Assembly (NCBI GenBank): GCA_958295665.1
Contig: OY282558.1
Span: 463,772,495 to 463,836,494, forward strand
Reading direction: 5' to 3'
Length of the DNA stretch: 64,000 nucleotides
Source of the DNA: Tipula vernalis
Lineage: Eukaryota; Arthropoda; Insecta; Diptera; Tipulidae
Shown: piece after piece, positions 1 to 10,820 of the stretch
How positions within the stretch are numbered: the first letter of the stretch is position 1
Layout: every line of letters begins with the position of its first letter
Notes under the pieces: generated by a model
Databases searched by the model: none
What the model was told of the DNA's origin: nothing
The model's input: only the letters and a program-made list of their open reading frames with translations
Program-made: the position numbers and the translations under genes

Positions 1-27
1 CTATCGGTTTCTACAAGTAATATGGTA

Positions 28-54
28 TCTGTGTTTGACCGTTTCCGCCACAGA
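28..54. other. Monomer stem-loop TCTGTG...CACAGA
   Basis: A perfect 6-bp inverted repeat, TCTGTG (28-33) and CACAGA (49-54), with a 15-nt loop, shown here in the first monomer and present at the same place in nearly all others. The loop varies (gacc/cacc, ccgcc/ccacc) while the arms stay. One monomer at 39409 has tctgtattt, which costs a pair. Function unknown; a short inverted repeat in a satellite may be only ancestral sequence. Confidence 0.5.
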
Positions 55-251
55 GGGCAACAAACTCAAAAAATATTTTGAAAATCCACAAAAATTGGAC
101 AGATCAAAAATTCTCTTGCCTGATATACTTGAAACAAACATCTGTAATTTCTCTATGTAATAGCTACATTCATCGAGAGTTATTAACAGTTTACCGCTTG
201 TAAATATTTCATCTAGTTCCAAAGATATGGTGAATTTTCCGAGAAGACCAG

Positions 252-322
252 TTTTGGGACTTTGTTTAGTTTTTTTGGCCGTAGTGTATTAACATCGCCT
301 CGGTTGATAACGTGTCCCAAGA
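252..322. other. Monomer stem TTTTGGGAC / GTCCCAAGA
   Basis: Arms at 252-260 and 314-322 form nine pairs including one T.G wobble, around a 53-nt loop. In the 6240-type monomers the right arm reads GTCCCAAAA, turning the wobble into a T-A pair. In the array-end monomers (8808 and 57135) both arms are altered and the stem is lost. No function is known; a transcript in either direction could fold here. Confidence 0.45.
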
Positions 323-768
323 AAACGGTGTAAGATAGCGAGCTAAACTAAACTATTTTTACCTGGGTAATGATTATAGAAACGCGTGGCAACAGGTGTT
401 TTACAATATTCAGCCCATTGGCGATTTTACCTTTTTCGCTTCTCGTTCCTATACGGAAAACCTCAGACCAACGACCAAAAATGTTTATATTACCGAAATA
501 TAACTTTTTTGTAATATGTGTCGATTTTTATCAACATCGTTATATTTTATTCTGATTGTTAAGTTAATCGATACATAAATAAAGATTTTAGCATGTTAGT
601 GGTCGTCAAAACTTCGCTTCCTTCAGAGTACACCAAATTTCGATGAACGAACAGGCTGCATGGGTAAATTTGTGTAGCTATGTTACTTGAATGGTGGTGT
701 TTAGTGGTGCTAAATGTCCTGAATCTGAATATGTAATTAGATTTTCATAATTATGATTAATAAATTTT

Positions 769-819
769 TTATAGCATGTGACGCGGTTTCGTCCGAGTTC
801 GTCCTATGGATTACTATAA
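769..819. other. Conserved GC-rich box of the monomer, flanked by TTATAG/CTATAA
   Basis: The least AT-rich part of each monomer. It begins with TTATAG, continues with gcatgtgacgcgg, carries the direct repeat TTCGTCC-gag-TTCGTCC, and ends with CTATAA, so the box is enclosed by a 6-bp inverted repeat. It is nearly unchanged across the array; exceptions include gtttcggctgag in the 5346-type units and gacgagg at 40190 and 45541. The re-entry of satellite at 12993 lies inside the same box. On the minus strand it contains GGACGAAAC and CGCGTC, reminiscent of part of a hammerhead core, but no CTGATGA box is present. Confidence 0.5.
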
Positions 820-891
820 GATTAATAACCGATCAAGCGAAAAAAATTTATTAAAAAGTTTGTAATAGTTTTTCATTTAGAACATAATAGG

Positions 892-1780
892 CTATCGGTT
901 TCTAAAAGTAATATGGTATCTGTGTTTGACCGTTTCCGCCACAGAGGGCAACAAACTCAAAAAATATTTTGAAAATCCACAAAAATTGGAGATAAAAAAT
1001 TCTCTTGCCTGATATACTTGAAACAAACATCTGTAATTTCTCTATGTAATAGCTACATTCATCGAGAGTTATTAACAGTTTACCGCTTGTAAATATTTCA
1101 TCTAGTTCCAAAGATATGGTGAATTTTCCGAGAAGACCAGTTTTGGGACTTTGTTTAGTTTTTTTGGCCGTAGTGTATTAACATCGCCTCGGTTGATAAC
1201 GTGTCCCAAGAAAACGGTGTAAGATAGCGAGCTAAACTAAACTATTTTTACCTGGGTAATGATTATAGAAACGCGTGGCAACAGGTGTTTTACAATATTC
1301 AGCCCATTGGCGATTTTACCTTTTTGGCTTCTCGTTCCCATACGGAAAACCTCAGACCAACGACCAAAAATGTTTATGATATCTAAATATAACTATTTTG
1401 TTATATGTGTTGATTTGTATCAACATCGTTATGTTTTATACCGATTGTTAAGTTAATCGATACATAAATAAAGATTTTAGCATGTTAGTGGTCGTCAAAA
1501 CTTCGCTTCCTTCAGAGTACCCCAAATTTCGATGAACGAACAGGCTGCATGGGTAAATTTGTGTAGCTATGTTACTCGAATGGTGGTGTTTAGTGGTGCT
1601 AAATGTTCTGAATCTGAATATGTAATTAGATTTTCATAATTATGATTAATAAATTTTTTATAGCATGTGACGCGGTTTCGTCCGAGTTCGTCCTATGGAT
1701 TACTATAAGATTAATAACCGATCAAGCGAAAAAATTTTATTAAAAAGTTTGTAATAGTTTTTCATTTAGAACGTAATAGG
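892..1780. repeat. Example monomer, subtype II (gatatc/GTTATAT)
   Basis: A representative unit for reading the internal anatomy. In order it holds: a TCTGTG/CACAGA stem-loop near unit position 28-54; a TTTTGGGAC/GTCCCAAGA stem near 250-322; an AATAAA signal near 580; a GC-rich box flanked by TTATAG and CTATAA near 769-819; and an AT-rich tail. Subtype II is marked by gatatctaaatataac followed by GTTATAT, making a 7-bp stem ATATAAC (1387-1393) with GTTATAT (1400-1406). A second perfect 6-bp stem, GTTGAT/ATCAAC with loop TTGT, lies at 1409-1424. This unit also has the ggagat variant near 990 that shortens it to 889 bp. Confidence 0.85.
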
Positions 1781-2668
1781 CTATCGGTTTCTAGAAGTAA
1801 TATGGTATCTGTGTTTGACCGTTTCCGCCACAGAGGGCAACAAACTCAAAAAATATTTTAAAAATCCAAAATTGGACAGATCAAAAATTCTCTTGCCTGA
1901 TATACTTGAAACAAACATCTGTAATTTCTCTATGTAATAGCTACATTCATCGAGAGTTATTAACAGTTTACCGCTTGTAAATATTTCATCTAGTTTTAAA
2001 GATATGGTGAATTTTCCGAGAAGACCAGTTTTGGGACTTTGTTTAGTTTTTTTGGCCGTAGTGTATTAACATCGCCTCGGTTGATAACGTGTCCCAAGAA
2101 AACGGTGTAAGATAGCGAGCTAAACTAAACTATTTTTACCTGGGTAATGATTATAGAAACGCGTGGCACCAGGTGTTTTACAATATTCAGCCCATTGGCG
2201 ATTTTACCTTATCCGCTTCTCGTTCCTATACGGAAAACCTCAGACCAACGACCAAAAATGTTTATATTACCGAAATATAACTTTTTTGTAATATGTGTCG
2301 ATTTGTATCAACATCGTAATGTTTTATACCGATTGTTAAGTTAATCGATACATAAATAAAGATTTTAGCATGTTAGTGGTCGTCAAAACTTCGCTTCCTT
2401 CAGAGTACACCAAATTTCGATGAACGAACAGGCTGCATGGGTAAATTTGTGTAGCTATGTTACTCGAATGGTGGTGTTTAGTGGTGCTAAATGTCCTGAA
2501 TCTGAATATGTAATTAGATTTTCATAATTATGATTAATAAATTTTTTATAGCATGTGACGCGGTTTCGTCCGAGTTCGTCCTATGGATTACTATAAGATT
2601 AATAACCGATCAAGCGAAAAATTTTTATTAAAAAGTTTGTAATAGTTTTTCATTTAGAACATAATAGG

Positions 2669-3559
2669 CTATCGGTTTCTAGAAGTAATATGGTATCTGT
2701 GTTTGACCGTTTCCGCCACAGAGGGCAACAAACTCAAAAAATATTTTGAAAATCCACAAAAATTGGACAGATCAAAAATTCTCTTGCCTGATATACTTGA
2801 AACAAACATCTGTAATTTCTCTATGTAATAGCTACATTCATCGAGAGTTATTAACAGTTTACTGCTTGTAAATATTTCATCTAGTTCCAAAGATATGGTG
2901 AATTTTCCGAGAAGACCAGTTTTGGGACTTTGTTTAGTTTTTTTGGCCGTAGTGTATTAACATCGCCTCGGTTGATAACGTGTCCCAAGAAAACGGTGTA
3001 AGATAGCGAGCTAAACTAAACTATTTTTACCTGGGTAATGATTATAGAAACGCGTGGCAACAGGTGTTTTACAATATTCAGCCCATTGGCGATTTTACCT
3101 TTTTCGCTTCTCGTTCCTATACGGAAAACCTCAGACCAACGACCAAAAATGTTTATATTACCGAAATATAACTTTTTTGTAATATGTGTCGATTTGTATC
3201 AACATCGTAATGTTTTATACCGATTGTTAAGTTAATCGATACATAAATAAAGATTTTAGCATGTTAGTGGTCGTCAAAACTTCGCTTCCTTCAGAGTACA
3301 CCAAATTTCGATGAACGAACAGGCTGCATGGGTAAATTTGTGTAGCTATGTTACTCGAATGGTGGTGTTTAGTGGTGCTAAATGTCCTGAATCTGAATAT
3401 GTAATTAGATTTTCATAATTATGATTAATAAATTTTTTATAGCATGTGACGCGGTTTCGTCCGAGTTCGTCCTATGGATTACTATAAGATTAATAACCGA
3501 TCAAGCGAAAAAATTTTATTAAAAAGTTTGTAATAGTTTTTCATTTAGAACATAATAGG
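2669..3559. repeat. Example monomer, subtype I (attacc/GTAATAT)
   Basis: An 891-bp unit of the other main subtype. Here the segment reads atattaccgaaatataac and then GTAATAT. The right arm GTAATAT (3179-3185) pairs perfectly with ATATTAC (3155-3161) rather than with the nearer ATATAAC used in subtype II. The following stem is GTCGAT/ATCAAC (3188-3203), with one C.A mismatch on this strand that becomes a U.G wobble in a minus-strand transcript. The rest of the unit matches the common monomer. Confidence 0.85.
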
Positions 3560-5345
3560 CTATCGGTTTCTAGAAGTAATATGGTATCTGTGTTTGACCG
3601 TTTCCGCCACAGAGGGCAACAAACTCAAAAAATATTTTGAAAATCCACAAAAATTGGACAGATCAAAAATTATCTTGTTTGATATACTTGAAACAAACAT
3701 CTGTAATTTCTCTATGTAATAGCTACATTCATCGAGAGTTATTAACAGTTTACCGCTTGTAAATATTTCATATAATTCTAAAGATATGGTGAATTTTCCG
3801 AGAAGACCAGTTTTGGGACTTTGTTTAGTTTTTTTGGCCGTAGTGTATTAACATCGCCTCGGTTGATAACGTGTCCCAAGAAAACGGTGTAAGATAGCGA
3901 GCTAAACTAAACTATTTTTACCTGGGTAATGATTATAGAAACGCGTGGCAACAGGTGTTTTATAATATTCAGCCCATTGGCGATTTTACCTTTTTGGCTT
4001 CTCGTTCCTATACGGAAAACCTCAGACCAACGACCAACAATGTTTATGATATCTAAATATAACTATTTTGTTATATGTATGTGTTGATTTGTATCAACAT
4101 CGTTATGTTTTATACCGATTGTTAAGTTAATCGATACATAAATAAAGATTTTAGCATGTTAGTGGTCGTCAAATCTTCGCTTCCTTCAGAGTACACCAAA
4201 TGTCGATGAACGAATAGGCTGCATGGGTAAATTTGTGTAGCTATGTTACTCGAATGGTGGTGTTTAGTGGTGCTAAATGTCCTGAATCTGAATATGTAAT
4301 TAGATTTTCATAATTATGATTAATAAATTTTTTATAGCATGTGACGCGGTTTCGTCCGAGTTCGTCCTATGGATTACTATAAGATTAATAACCGATCAAG
4401 CGAAAAAATTTTATTAAAAAGTTTGTAATAGTTTTTCATTTAGAACATAATAGGCTATCGGTTTCTAGAAGTAATATGGTATCTGTGTTTGACCGTTTCC
4501 GCCACAGAGGGCAACAAACTCAAAAAATATTTTGAAAATCCACAAAAATTGGAAAGATCAAAAATTCTCTTGCCTGATATACTTAAAACAAACATCTGTA
4601 ATTTCTCTATGTAATAGCTACATTCATCGAGAGTTATTAACAGTTTATAGCTTGTAAATATTTCATCTAGTTCCAAAGATATGGTGAATTTTCCGAGAAG
4701 ACCAGTTTTGGGACTTTGTTTAGTTTTTTTGGCCGTAGTGTATTAACATCGCCTCGGTTGATAACGTGTCCCAAGAAAACGGTGTAAGATAGCGAGCTAA
4801 ACTAAACTATTTTTACCTGGGTAATGATTATTGAAACGCGTGGCAACAGGTGTTTTACAATATTCAGCCCATTGGCGGTTTTACCTTTTTGGCTTCTCCT
4901 TCCCATACGGAAAACCTCAGACCAACGACCAAAAATGTTTATGATATCTAAATATAACTATTTTGTTATATGTGTTGATTTGTATCAACATCGTTATGTT
5001 TTATACCGATTGTTAAGTTAATCGATACATAAATAAAGATTTTAGCATGTTAGTGGTCGTCAAAACTTCGCTTCCTTCAGAGTACACCAAATGTCGATGA
5101 ACGAACAGGCTGCATGGGTAAATTTGTGTAGCTATGTTACTCGAATCGTGGTGTTTAGTGGTGCTAAATGTCCCGAATCTGAATATGTAATTAGATTTTC
5201 ATAATTATGATTAATAAATTTTTTATAGCATGTGACGCGGTTTTGTCCGAGTTCGTCCTATGGATTACTATAAGATTAATAACCGATCAAGCGAAAAAAT
5301 TTTATTAAAAAGTTTTTAATAATTTTTTACTTAGAACATAATAGG

Positions 5346-6239
5346 CTATCGGTTTCTAGAAGTAATATGGTATCTGTGTTTGACCGTTTCCGCCACAGAG
5401 GGCAACAAACTCAAAAAATATTTTGAAAATCCAAAAAAATTGGAGAGATACAAAATTCTCTTGCCTGATATACTTGAAACAAAAATCTGTAATTGTCGTA
5501 TGTAATAGCTACATTCATCGTGAGTTATCAACAGTTTACCGCTTGAATATATTCCATTTAGTTTCAAAGATATGGTGAATCTGCCGAGAAGACCAGTTTT
5601 GGGACTTTGTTTAGTTTTTTGGCCGTAGTGTATTAACATCGCCTCGGTTGATAACGTGTCCCAAGAAAACAGTGTAAGATAGCGAGCTAAACTAAACTAT
5701 TTTTACCTGGGTAATGATTATAGAAACGCGTGGCAACAGGTGTTTTACAATATTTAGCCCATTGGCGATTTTACCTTTTTCGCTTCTCGTACCTATATGG
5801 AAAACCTCAGACCAACGACCAAAAATCTTTATGATATCTAAATATAACTATTTTGTTATATGTGTTGATTTGTATCAACATCGTTATGTTTTATACCGAT
5901 TGTTAAGTTAATCGATATATACATAAATAAAGATTTTAGCATGTTAGTGGTCGTCAAAACTTCGCTTCTTTCAGAGTACACCAAATTTCGATGAACGAAC
6001 AGGCTGCATGGGTAAATTTGTGTAGCTATGTTACTCGAATGGTGGTGTTTAGTGGTGCTAAATGTCCCGAATCTGAATATGTAATTAGATTTTCATAATT
6101 ATGATTAATACATTTTTTATAGCATGTGACGCGGTTTCGGCTGAGTTCGTCCTATGGATTACTATAAGATTACTAACCGATCAAGCGAAAAAAATTAATT
6201 AATATGTTTTTAATAAGATTTAAATAAGGATATAATAGG
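5346..6239. repeat. Diverged 894-bp monomer subtype (HOR marker)
   Basis: This monomer differs from the majority by ggagagatacaaaattc, tgtcgtatg in place of tctctatg, gaatatattccatttag, a six-T instead of seven-T run before ggccgtag, caaaaatctttatg, cgatatatacataaat, and gtttcggctgag in the GC-rich box. Sister units lie at 19206, 22673, 31486 and 53673. Each is followed by the 796-bp deletion monomer, so it marks the start of a higher-order repeat. The loss of one T joins two frames and makes a longer minus-strand open frame; I do not read that as a gene. Confidence 0.85.
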
Positions 6240-7035
6240 CTATCGATTTCTAAAAGTAATATGGTATCTGTGTTTCACCGTCTCCGTCACAGAGGGCAAC
6301 AAACTCAAAAAATATTTTGAAAATCCAAAAAAATTTGAGAGATAAAAAATTCTCTTGCCTGATATACTTGAAACAAAAATCTGTAATTTCTCTATGTAAT
6401 AGCTACATTCATCGAGAGTTATTAACAGTTTACCGCTTGTAAATATTTCATCTAGTTCCAAAGATATGGTGAATTTTCCGAGAAGACCAGTTTTGGGACT
6501 TTGTTTAGTTTTTTTGGCCGTAGTGTATCAACATCACCTCGGTTGATAACGTGTCCCAAAAAAACGGTGTAAGATAGCGAGCTAAACTAAACTATTTTTA
6601 CCTGGCTAATGATTATAGAAACGCGTGGCAACAGGTGTTTTACAATATTCAGCCCATTGGCGATTTTACCTTTTTCGCTTCTCGTTCCTATATGAAAAAC
6701 CTCAGACCAACGACCAAAAATGTTTATATTACCGAAAAATAACTTTGTCGTCAAAACTTCGCTTCCTTCAGAGTACACCAAATTTCGATGATCGAACAGG
6801 CTGCATGGGTAAATTTGTGTAGGTATGTTACTTGAATGGTGGTGTTTAGTGGTGCTAAATGTCCCGAATCTGAATATGTTATTAGATTTTCATAATTAGG
6901 ATTAATAAATTTTTTATAGCATGTGACGCGGTTTCGTCCGAGTTCGTCCTATGGATTACTATAAGATTACTAACCGATCAAGCGAAAAAAATTTATTGAA
7001 AAGTTTTAATGGTTTTACACTCAGAACATAATAGG
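6240..7035. repeat. 796-bp deletion monomer, copy 1
   Basis: This unit lacks about 95 bp. The text jumps from accgaaaaataacttt straight to gtcgtcaaaacttcg, near 6745. The deletion removes the GTAATAT hairpin arm, the GTCGAT/ATCAAC stem and the AATAAA signal. It also has ctatcgatttctaaaag at its start and a distinctive tail inherited from the preceding unit. Always followed by an 885-bp monomer. Confidence 0.9.
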
Positions 7036-8807
7036 CTATCGGTTTCTAAAAGTAATATGGTATCTGTGTTTCACCGTTTCCACCACAGAGGGCAACAAAC
7101 TCAAAAATATTTTAAAAATCCAAAATTGGACAGATAAAAAATTCTTTTGCCTGATATAATTGAAAGAAAAATTTGTAATTGTCGTATGTAATAGATACAT
7201 TCATCGAGAGTTATTAACAGTTTACCGCTTGTAAATATTCCATCTAACTCTAAAGATATGGTGAATTTTCCGAGAAGGCCAGTTTTGGGACTTTGTTTAG
7301 TTTTTTTGGCCGTAGTGTATTAACATCGCCTCCGTTGATCACGTGTCCCAAGAAAACGGTATAAGATAGCGAGCTAAACTAAACTATTTTGACCTGGGTA
7401 ATGATTATAGAAACGCGTGGCAACAGGTGTTTTACAATATTCAGCCCATTGGCGATGTTACCTTTTTCGCTTCTCGTTCCTATATGAAAAACCTCAGACC
7501 AACGACCAAAAATGTTTATATTACCGAAAAATAACTTTTTTGTAATATGTGTCGATTTGTATCAACATCGTAATGTTTTATACTGATTGTTAAGTTAATC
7601 GATACATAAATAAAGATTTTAGCATGTTAGTGGTCGTCAAAACTTCGCTTCCTTCAGAGTACACCAAATTTCGATGAAAACAGGCTGCATGGGTTAATTT
7701 GTGTAGCTATGTTACTCGAATGGTGGTGTTTAGTGGTGCTAAATGTCCCGAATCTGAATATGTAATTAGATTTTCATAATTATGATTAATAAATTTTTTA
7801 TAGCATGTGACGCGGTTTCGTCCGAGTTCGTCCTATGGATTACTATAAGATTACTAACCGATCAAGCGAAAAAATTTTATTGAAAAGTTTTTAATAGTTT
7901 TTCACTTAGAACATAATAGGCTATCGGTTTCTAGAAGTAATATGGTATCTGTGTTTGACCGTTTCCGCCACAGAGGGAAACAAACTCAAAAAATATTTTT
8001 AAAATCCAAAAAAATTGGACAGATAAAAAATTCTCTTGCCTGATATATTTCAAAGAAAAATCTTTTATTTCCGTATGTAATAGCTACATTCATCGTGAGT
8101 TATCAACATTTTACCGATTGTAAATATTCTATTTAGTTCCAAAGATATGGTGAATCTGCCGAGAAGACCAGTTTTGGGACTTTGTTTAGTTTTTTTTGCC
8201 GTAGTGTATTAACATCGCCTCCGTTGATAACGTGTCCCAAGAAAACGGTGTAAGATAGCGAGCTAAACTAAACTATTTTTACCTGGGTAATGATTATAGA
8301 AACGCGTGGCAACAGGTGTTTTACAATACTCAGCCCATTGGCGATTTTACCTTTTCGCTTCTCGTTCCTATATGGAAAACCTCAGACCAACGACCAAAAA
8401 TGTTTATGATATCTAAATATAACTATTTTGTTATATATGTCGATTTGTATGAACATCGTTATGTTTTATACCGATTGTTAAGTTAATCGATACATAAATA
8501 AAGATTTTAGCATGTTAGTGGTCGTCAAAACTTCGCTTCCTTCAGAGTACACCAAATTTCGATGAACGAACAGGCTGCATGGGTAAATTTGTGTAGCTAT
8601 GTTACTCGAATGGTGGTGTTTAGTGGTGCTAAATGTCCTAAATCTGAATATGTTAGATTTTCATAATTAGGATTAATAAATTTTTTATAGCATGTGACGC
8701 GGTTTCGTCCGAGTTCGTCCTATGGATTACTATAAGATTACTAACCGATCAAGCGAAAAAAATTGATTGAAAAGTTTTTAATAGTTTTTCTCTTAGAACA
8801 TAATAGG

Positions 8808-9362
8808 CTATTGTTTTTTAAAAGTAATATGGTATCTGTGTTTCACCGTTTCCGCCACAGAGGGCAACAAACTTAAAAAATATTTTGAAAATCCAAAACA
8901 ATTGGACAGATAAAAAATTCTCTTTTCTGATATACTTGAAGCAAAATTCTGTAATTTCCGTATGTAATAGCTACATTCATCGAGAGTTATGAACAGTTTA
9001 CCGCTTGTCAAAATTCCATCTAGTTCCAAAGATATGGTGAGTTTTCCGAGAAGACCAGTTCTGGGACTTTGTTTAGTTTTTTTGGCCGTAGTGTATTAAC
9101 ATCGCCTCGGTTGATCACTTGTTGAAAGAAAACGGTATAAGATAGCGAGCTAACCTAAACTATTTTTACCTGGGTAATGATCATGATTTGTATAAACATC
9201 ATAATGTTTTATAACGATTTTTAAGTTAATCGATACTTAAATAAAGATTTTAGCATGTTAGTGGTCGTCAAAACTTCGCTTCCTTCAGAGTACACCAAAT
9301 TTCGATGAACGAACAGGCTGCATGGGTAAATTTGTGTAGCTATGTTACTCGAATGGTGGTGT
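8808..9362. repeat. Truncated, decayed terminal monomer of the left block
   Basis: The last monomer before the flank. It is the most diverged unit: ctattgttttttaaaag at the start, arms of the GGGAC stem lost, and an internal deletion that joins gggtaatgatca to tgatttgtataaacatc near 9182, removing roughly 170 bp. It stops at 9362. Its sister at 57135-57689 has the same deletion and the same end point, so both came from one junction. Confidence 0.93.
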
Positions 9363-9414
9363 CATTTGGAAAAAAGTTAAAAGAAACAAAAAAAAAAAAA
9401 TTTAAATTGCCAAA

Positions 9415-9739
9415 ATTTTCGCGGAAAATGTAGCAAATTTTATTGGAATTTTTCCCTTGCACCTTGTAAAAACTACAGTTGCACGAACGATCCTATCAAA
9501 AGAATTTTTTAAAAATGCACAACTATAAATGACTTTCACGTTAAATCCATAAATTCACTTTATAGCCTTTGATTCGCTTATTTAATCTACTGTACATATT
9601 CATCAATTATTGTGTAATTCTGGAAATATTCACTGATCATTTCAGGTTTTATTCGGTAACTTACCGTATGAAATTAAACAAAATAAAAATAAAAAAGTGG
9701 AAATTTTCCCGGGAAATAAGGTAATTTTTCGGGGAAATT
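9415..9739. other. Three related palindromic motifs (attttc-g/c-ggaaaat type)
   Basis: Three similar inverted repeats occur within 325 bp: attttc-gcg-ggaaaat at 9415-9429, the perfect 12-bp palindrome tttcccgggaaa at 9705-9716, and aatttttcggggaaattt near 9723-9739. All three recur in the second flank copy. They may be fragments of a dispersed repeat or binding sites; the sequence does not decide. Confidence 0.4.
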
Positions 9740-10186
9740 TGGCTTCCCCCTCCTAAATCCTACAGATGTACAATATTACATTCAAAAATTTTCAAAATAC
9801 TATACATATATACTCCTTACCTAATTTTCCCGATGTATACGTAAAGTGATGACGATGATCTCAACACCTTTTATGTCTTCTCTTGATCCGATGTGTTCGC
9901 TATTCGTATAAGCCATATATGTGGGCTAGTGTCGACAAAACCCTCTCGCAATTAGTATTCACTCAGGCAAATTCGACACCGATGGATGTTAGATCATGTG
10001 AACATCGACCTGAATTGTGGCAAGTTTGGTGAAAATTATTAGTGTACATCTCGGGATAAGGCTGCTCTCAAAGAAGTGGCGACAGCGGGATTGTTTTTTA
10101 CGAGTCAATGTCGATTATTCCTTCATCCTTTATGTCGGCGATAATTAATTTCGTGAATTCAACGAACTCGCCTTGACAAGTACTGT

Positions 10187-10357
10187 TTATGCGCCACCTT
10201 GTTTATGGGCAAATTCGCAAACTTTTGGTGAAGCTTCCCCATGTCGAGGATCTTGGATGGATTCGCCATTATTTGGCTGTGGTTGAGACTGAGTAGGAGA
10301 GATATGCGGACTAGTGTTTTGATCGTTTGTTGTTTTGAAATTTTTTCTCTGGATTGA
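10187..10357 (-). pseudogene. Possible decayed coding stretch (unrecognised)
   Basis: A minus-strand open stretch of 56 codons ending in TAA at 10187. It has no start codon of its own and begins just after a stop at 10358-10360. It is rich in Q, P, S and N, with peptides such as TSPHISPTQSQPQPNN. A second short open stretch in another frame follows at 10098-10172, ending KDEGIIDIDS. The two frames side by side could be one coding region broken by a frameshift, but I recognise no domain. The same stretch lies at 58510-58680. Confidence 0.2.
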
Positions 10358-10606
10358 CTAAAATTTACTTAAATTTTAGCCGGGACAAATATTTCAGAAA
10401 AAAGCCTTTTCATAAGTAGCCTTTTATCCATATTATGTTTAACTCTCAATTATTTAGGTTAGTTTGCAAATTGAGCACAGTTTGAAGATTATCTAATTGG
10501 GTTTTGGTTTTACTTCGCGATTTACTTGCTGTACTCTGATTTAAATTTAAACAATTTAATTGCTCAAAAATGTTTTCATATTAATACAAGTTTTTCTTTG
10601 TTTCAG

Positions 10607-10669
10607 GAAGGAATACCAGCTAGCTCGTTTGAGGAGTGAATACTCAAAATAGATGACAGCAAATAAAAG
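10607..10669 (+). other. Possible 63-bp exon with splice sites, copy 1
   Basis: A pyrimidine-rich tract (tttttctttgtttcag) ends at 10606 and a gtaag donor starts at 10670. The 63 bp between them has stops in all frames; the longest opening reads KEYQLARLRSEYSK followed by TAG. It could be the last coding exon of a gene whose other exons are outside or lost, an untranslated exon, or chance. The copy at 58930-58992 is identical, including both splice sites. Confidence 0.3.
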
Positions 10670-10820
10670 GTAAGCTCAATATATTTTAAATTTTTGTAGA
10701 AGAGGTTTTACATATTGGATGTTAATTGTAAAATCGGTCTAAAAATTGAGCTATATTTTGGCCGCTGTTTTAAAAATATCTACGAAAACCATTTTAAGCT
10801 AATTCTATATATAAGCTAAT

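Larger units (their letters stand above)
1..9362. repeat. Satellite array, left block (11 monomers near 891 bp)
   Basis: Head-to-tail monomers begin at 1, 892, 1781, 2669, 3560, 4455, 5346, 6240, 7036, 7921 and 8808, each with the phrase ctatcggtttct or a close variant. Lengths are 885-895 bp except the 796-bp monomer at 6240 and the truncated last one. The first base of the window falls at the phase I chose as monomer start, so the array continues beyond the left edge. Monomers differ by scattered substitutions and small indels. The block ends abruptly at 9362, where the usual ggtggtgt is followed by non-satellite DNA. Both strands carry recurring short open frames of 65-97 codons, but nothing suggests they are genes. 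I do not recognise the satellite family. Confidence 0.97.

Noticed and set aside
1..222. Recurring minus-strand frames of 73 codons (69-97 in variants) and plus-strand frames of 65 codons in each monomer
   Set aside because: They recur only because the DNA repeats. They overlap on both strands in some units, change length with single T-run or 3-bp indels, and show no domain or codon pattern of a gene.
788..804. CENP-B box or Pol III B box at TTCGTCC-gag-TTCGTCC
   Set aside because: TTCG and the spaced A fit a CENP-B box, but the CGGG half does not. The B-box match is limited to GTTCG, with several mismatches after it.
769..819. Functional hammerhead ribozyme in the satellite
   Set aside because: GAAAC and GUC are placed suggestively on the minus strand, but the CUGANGA core box is missing and stem II cannot form.
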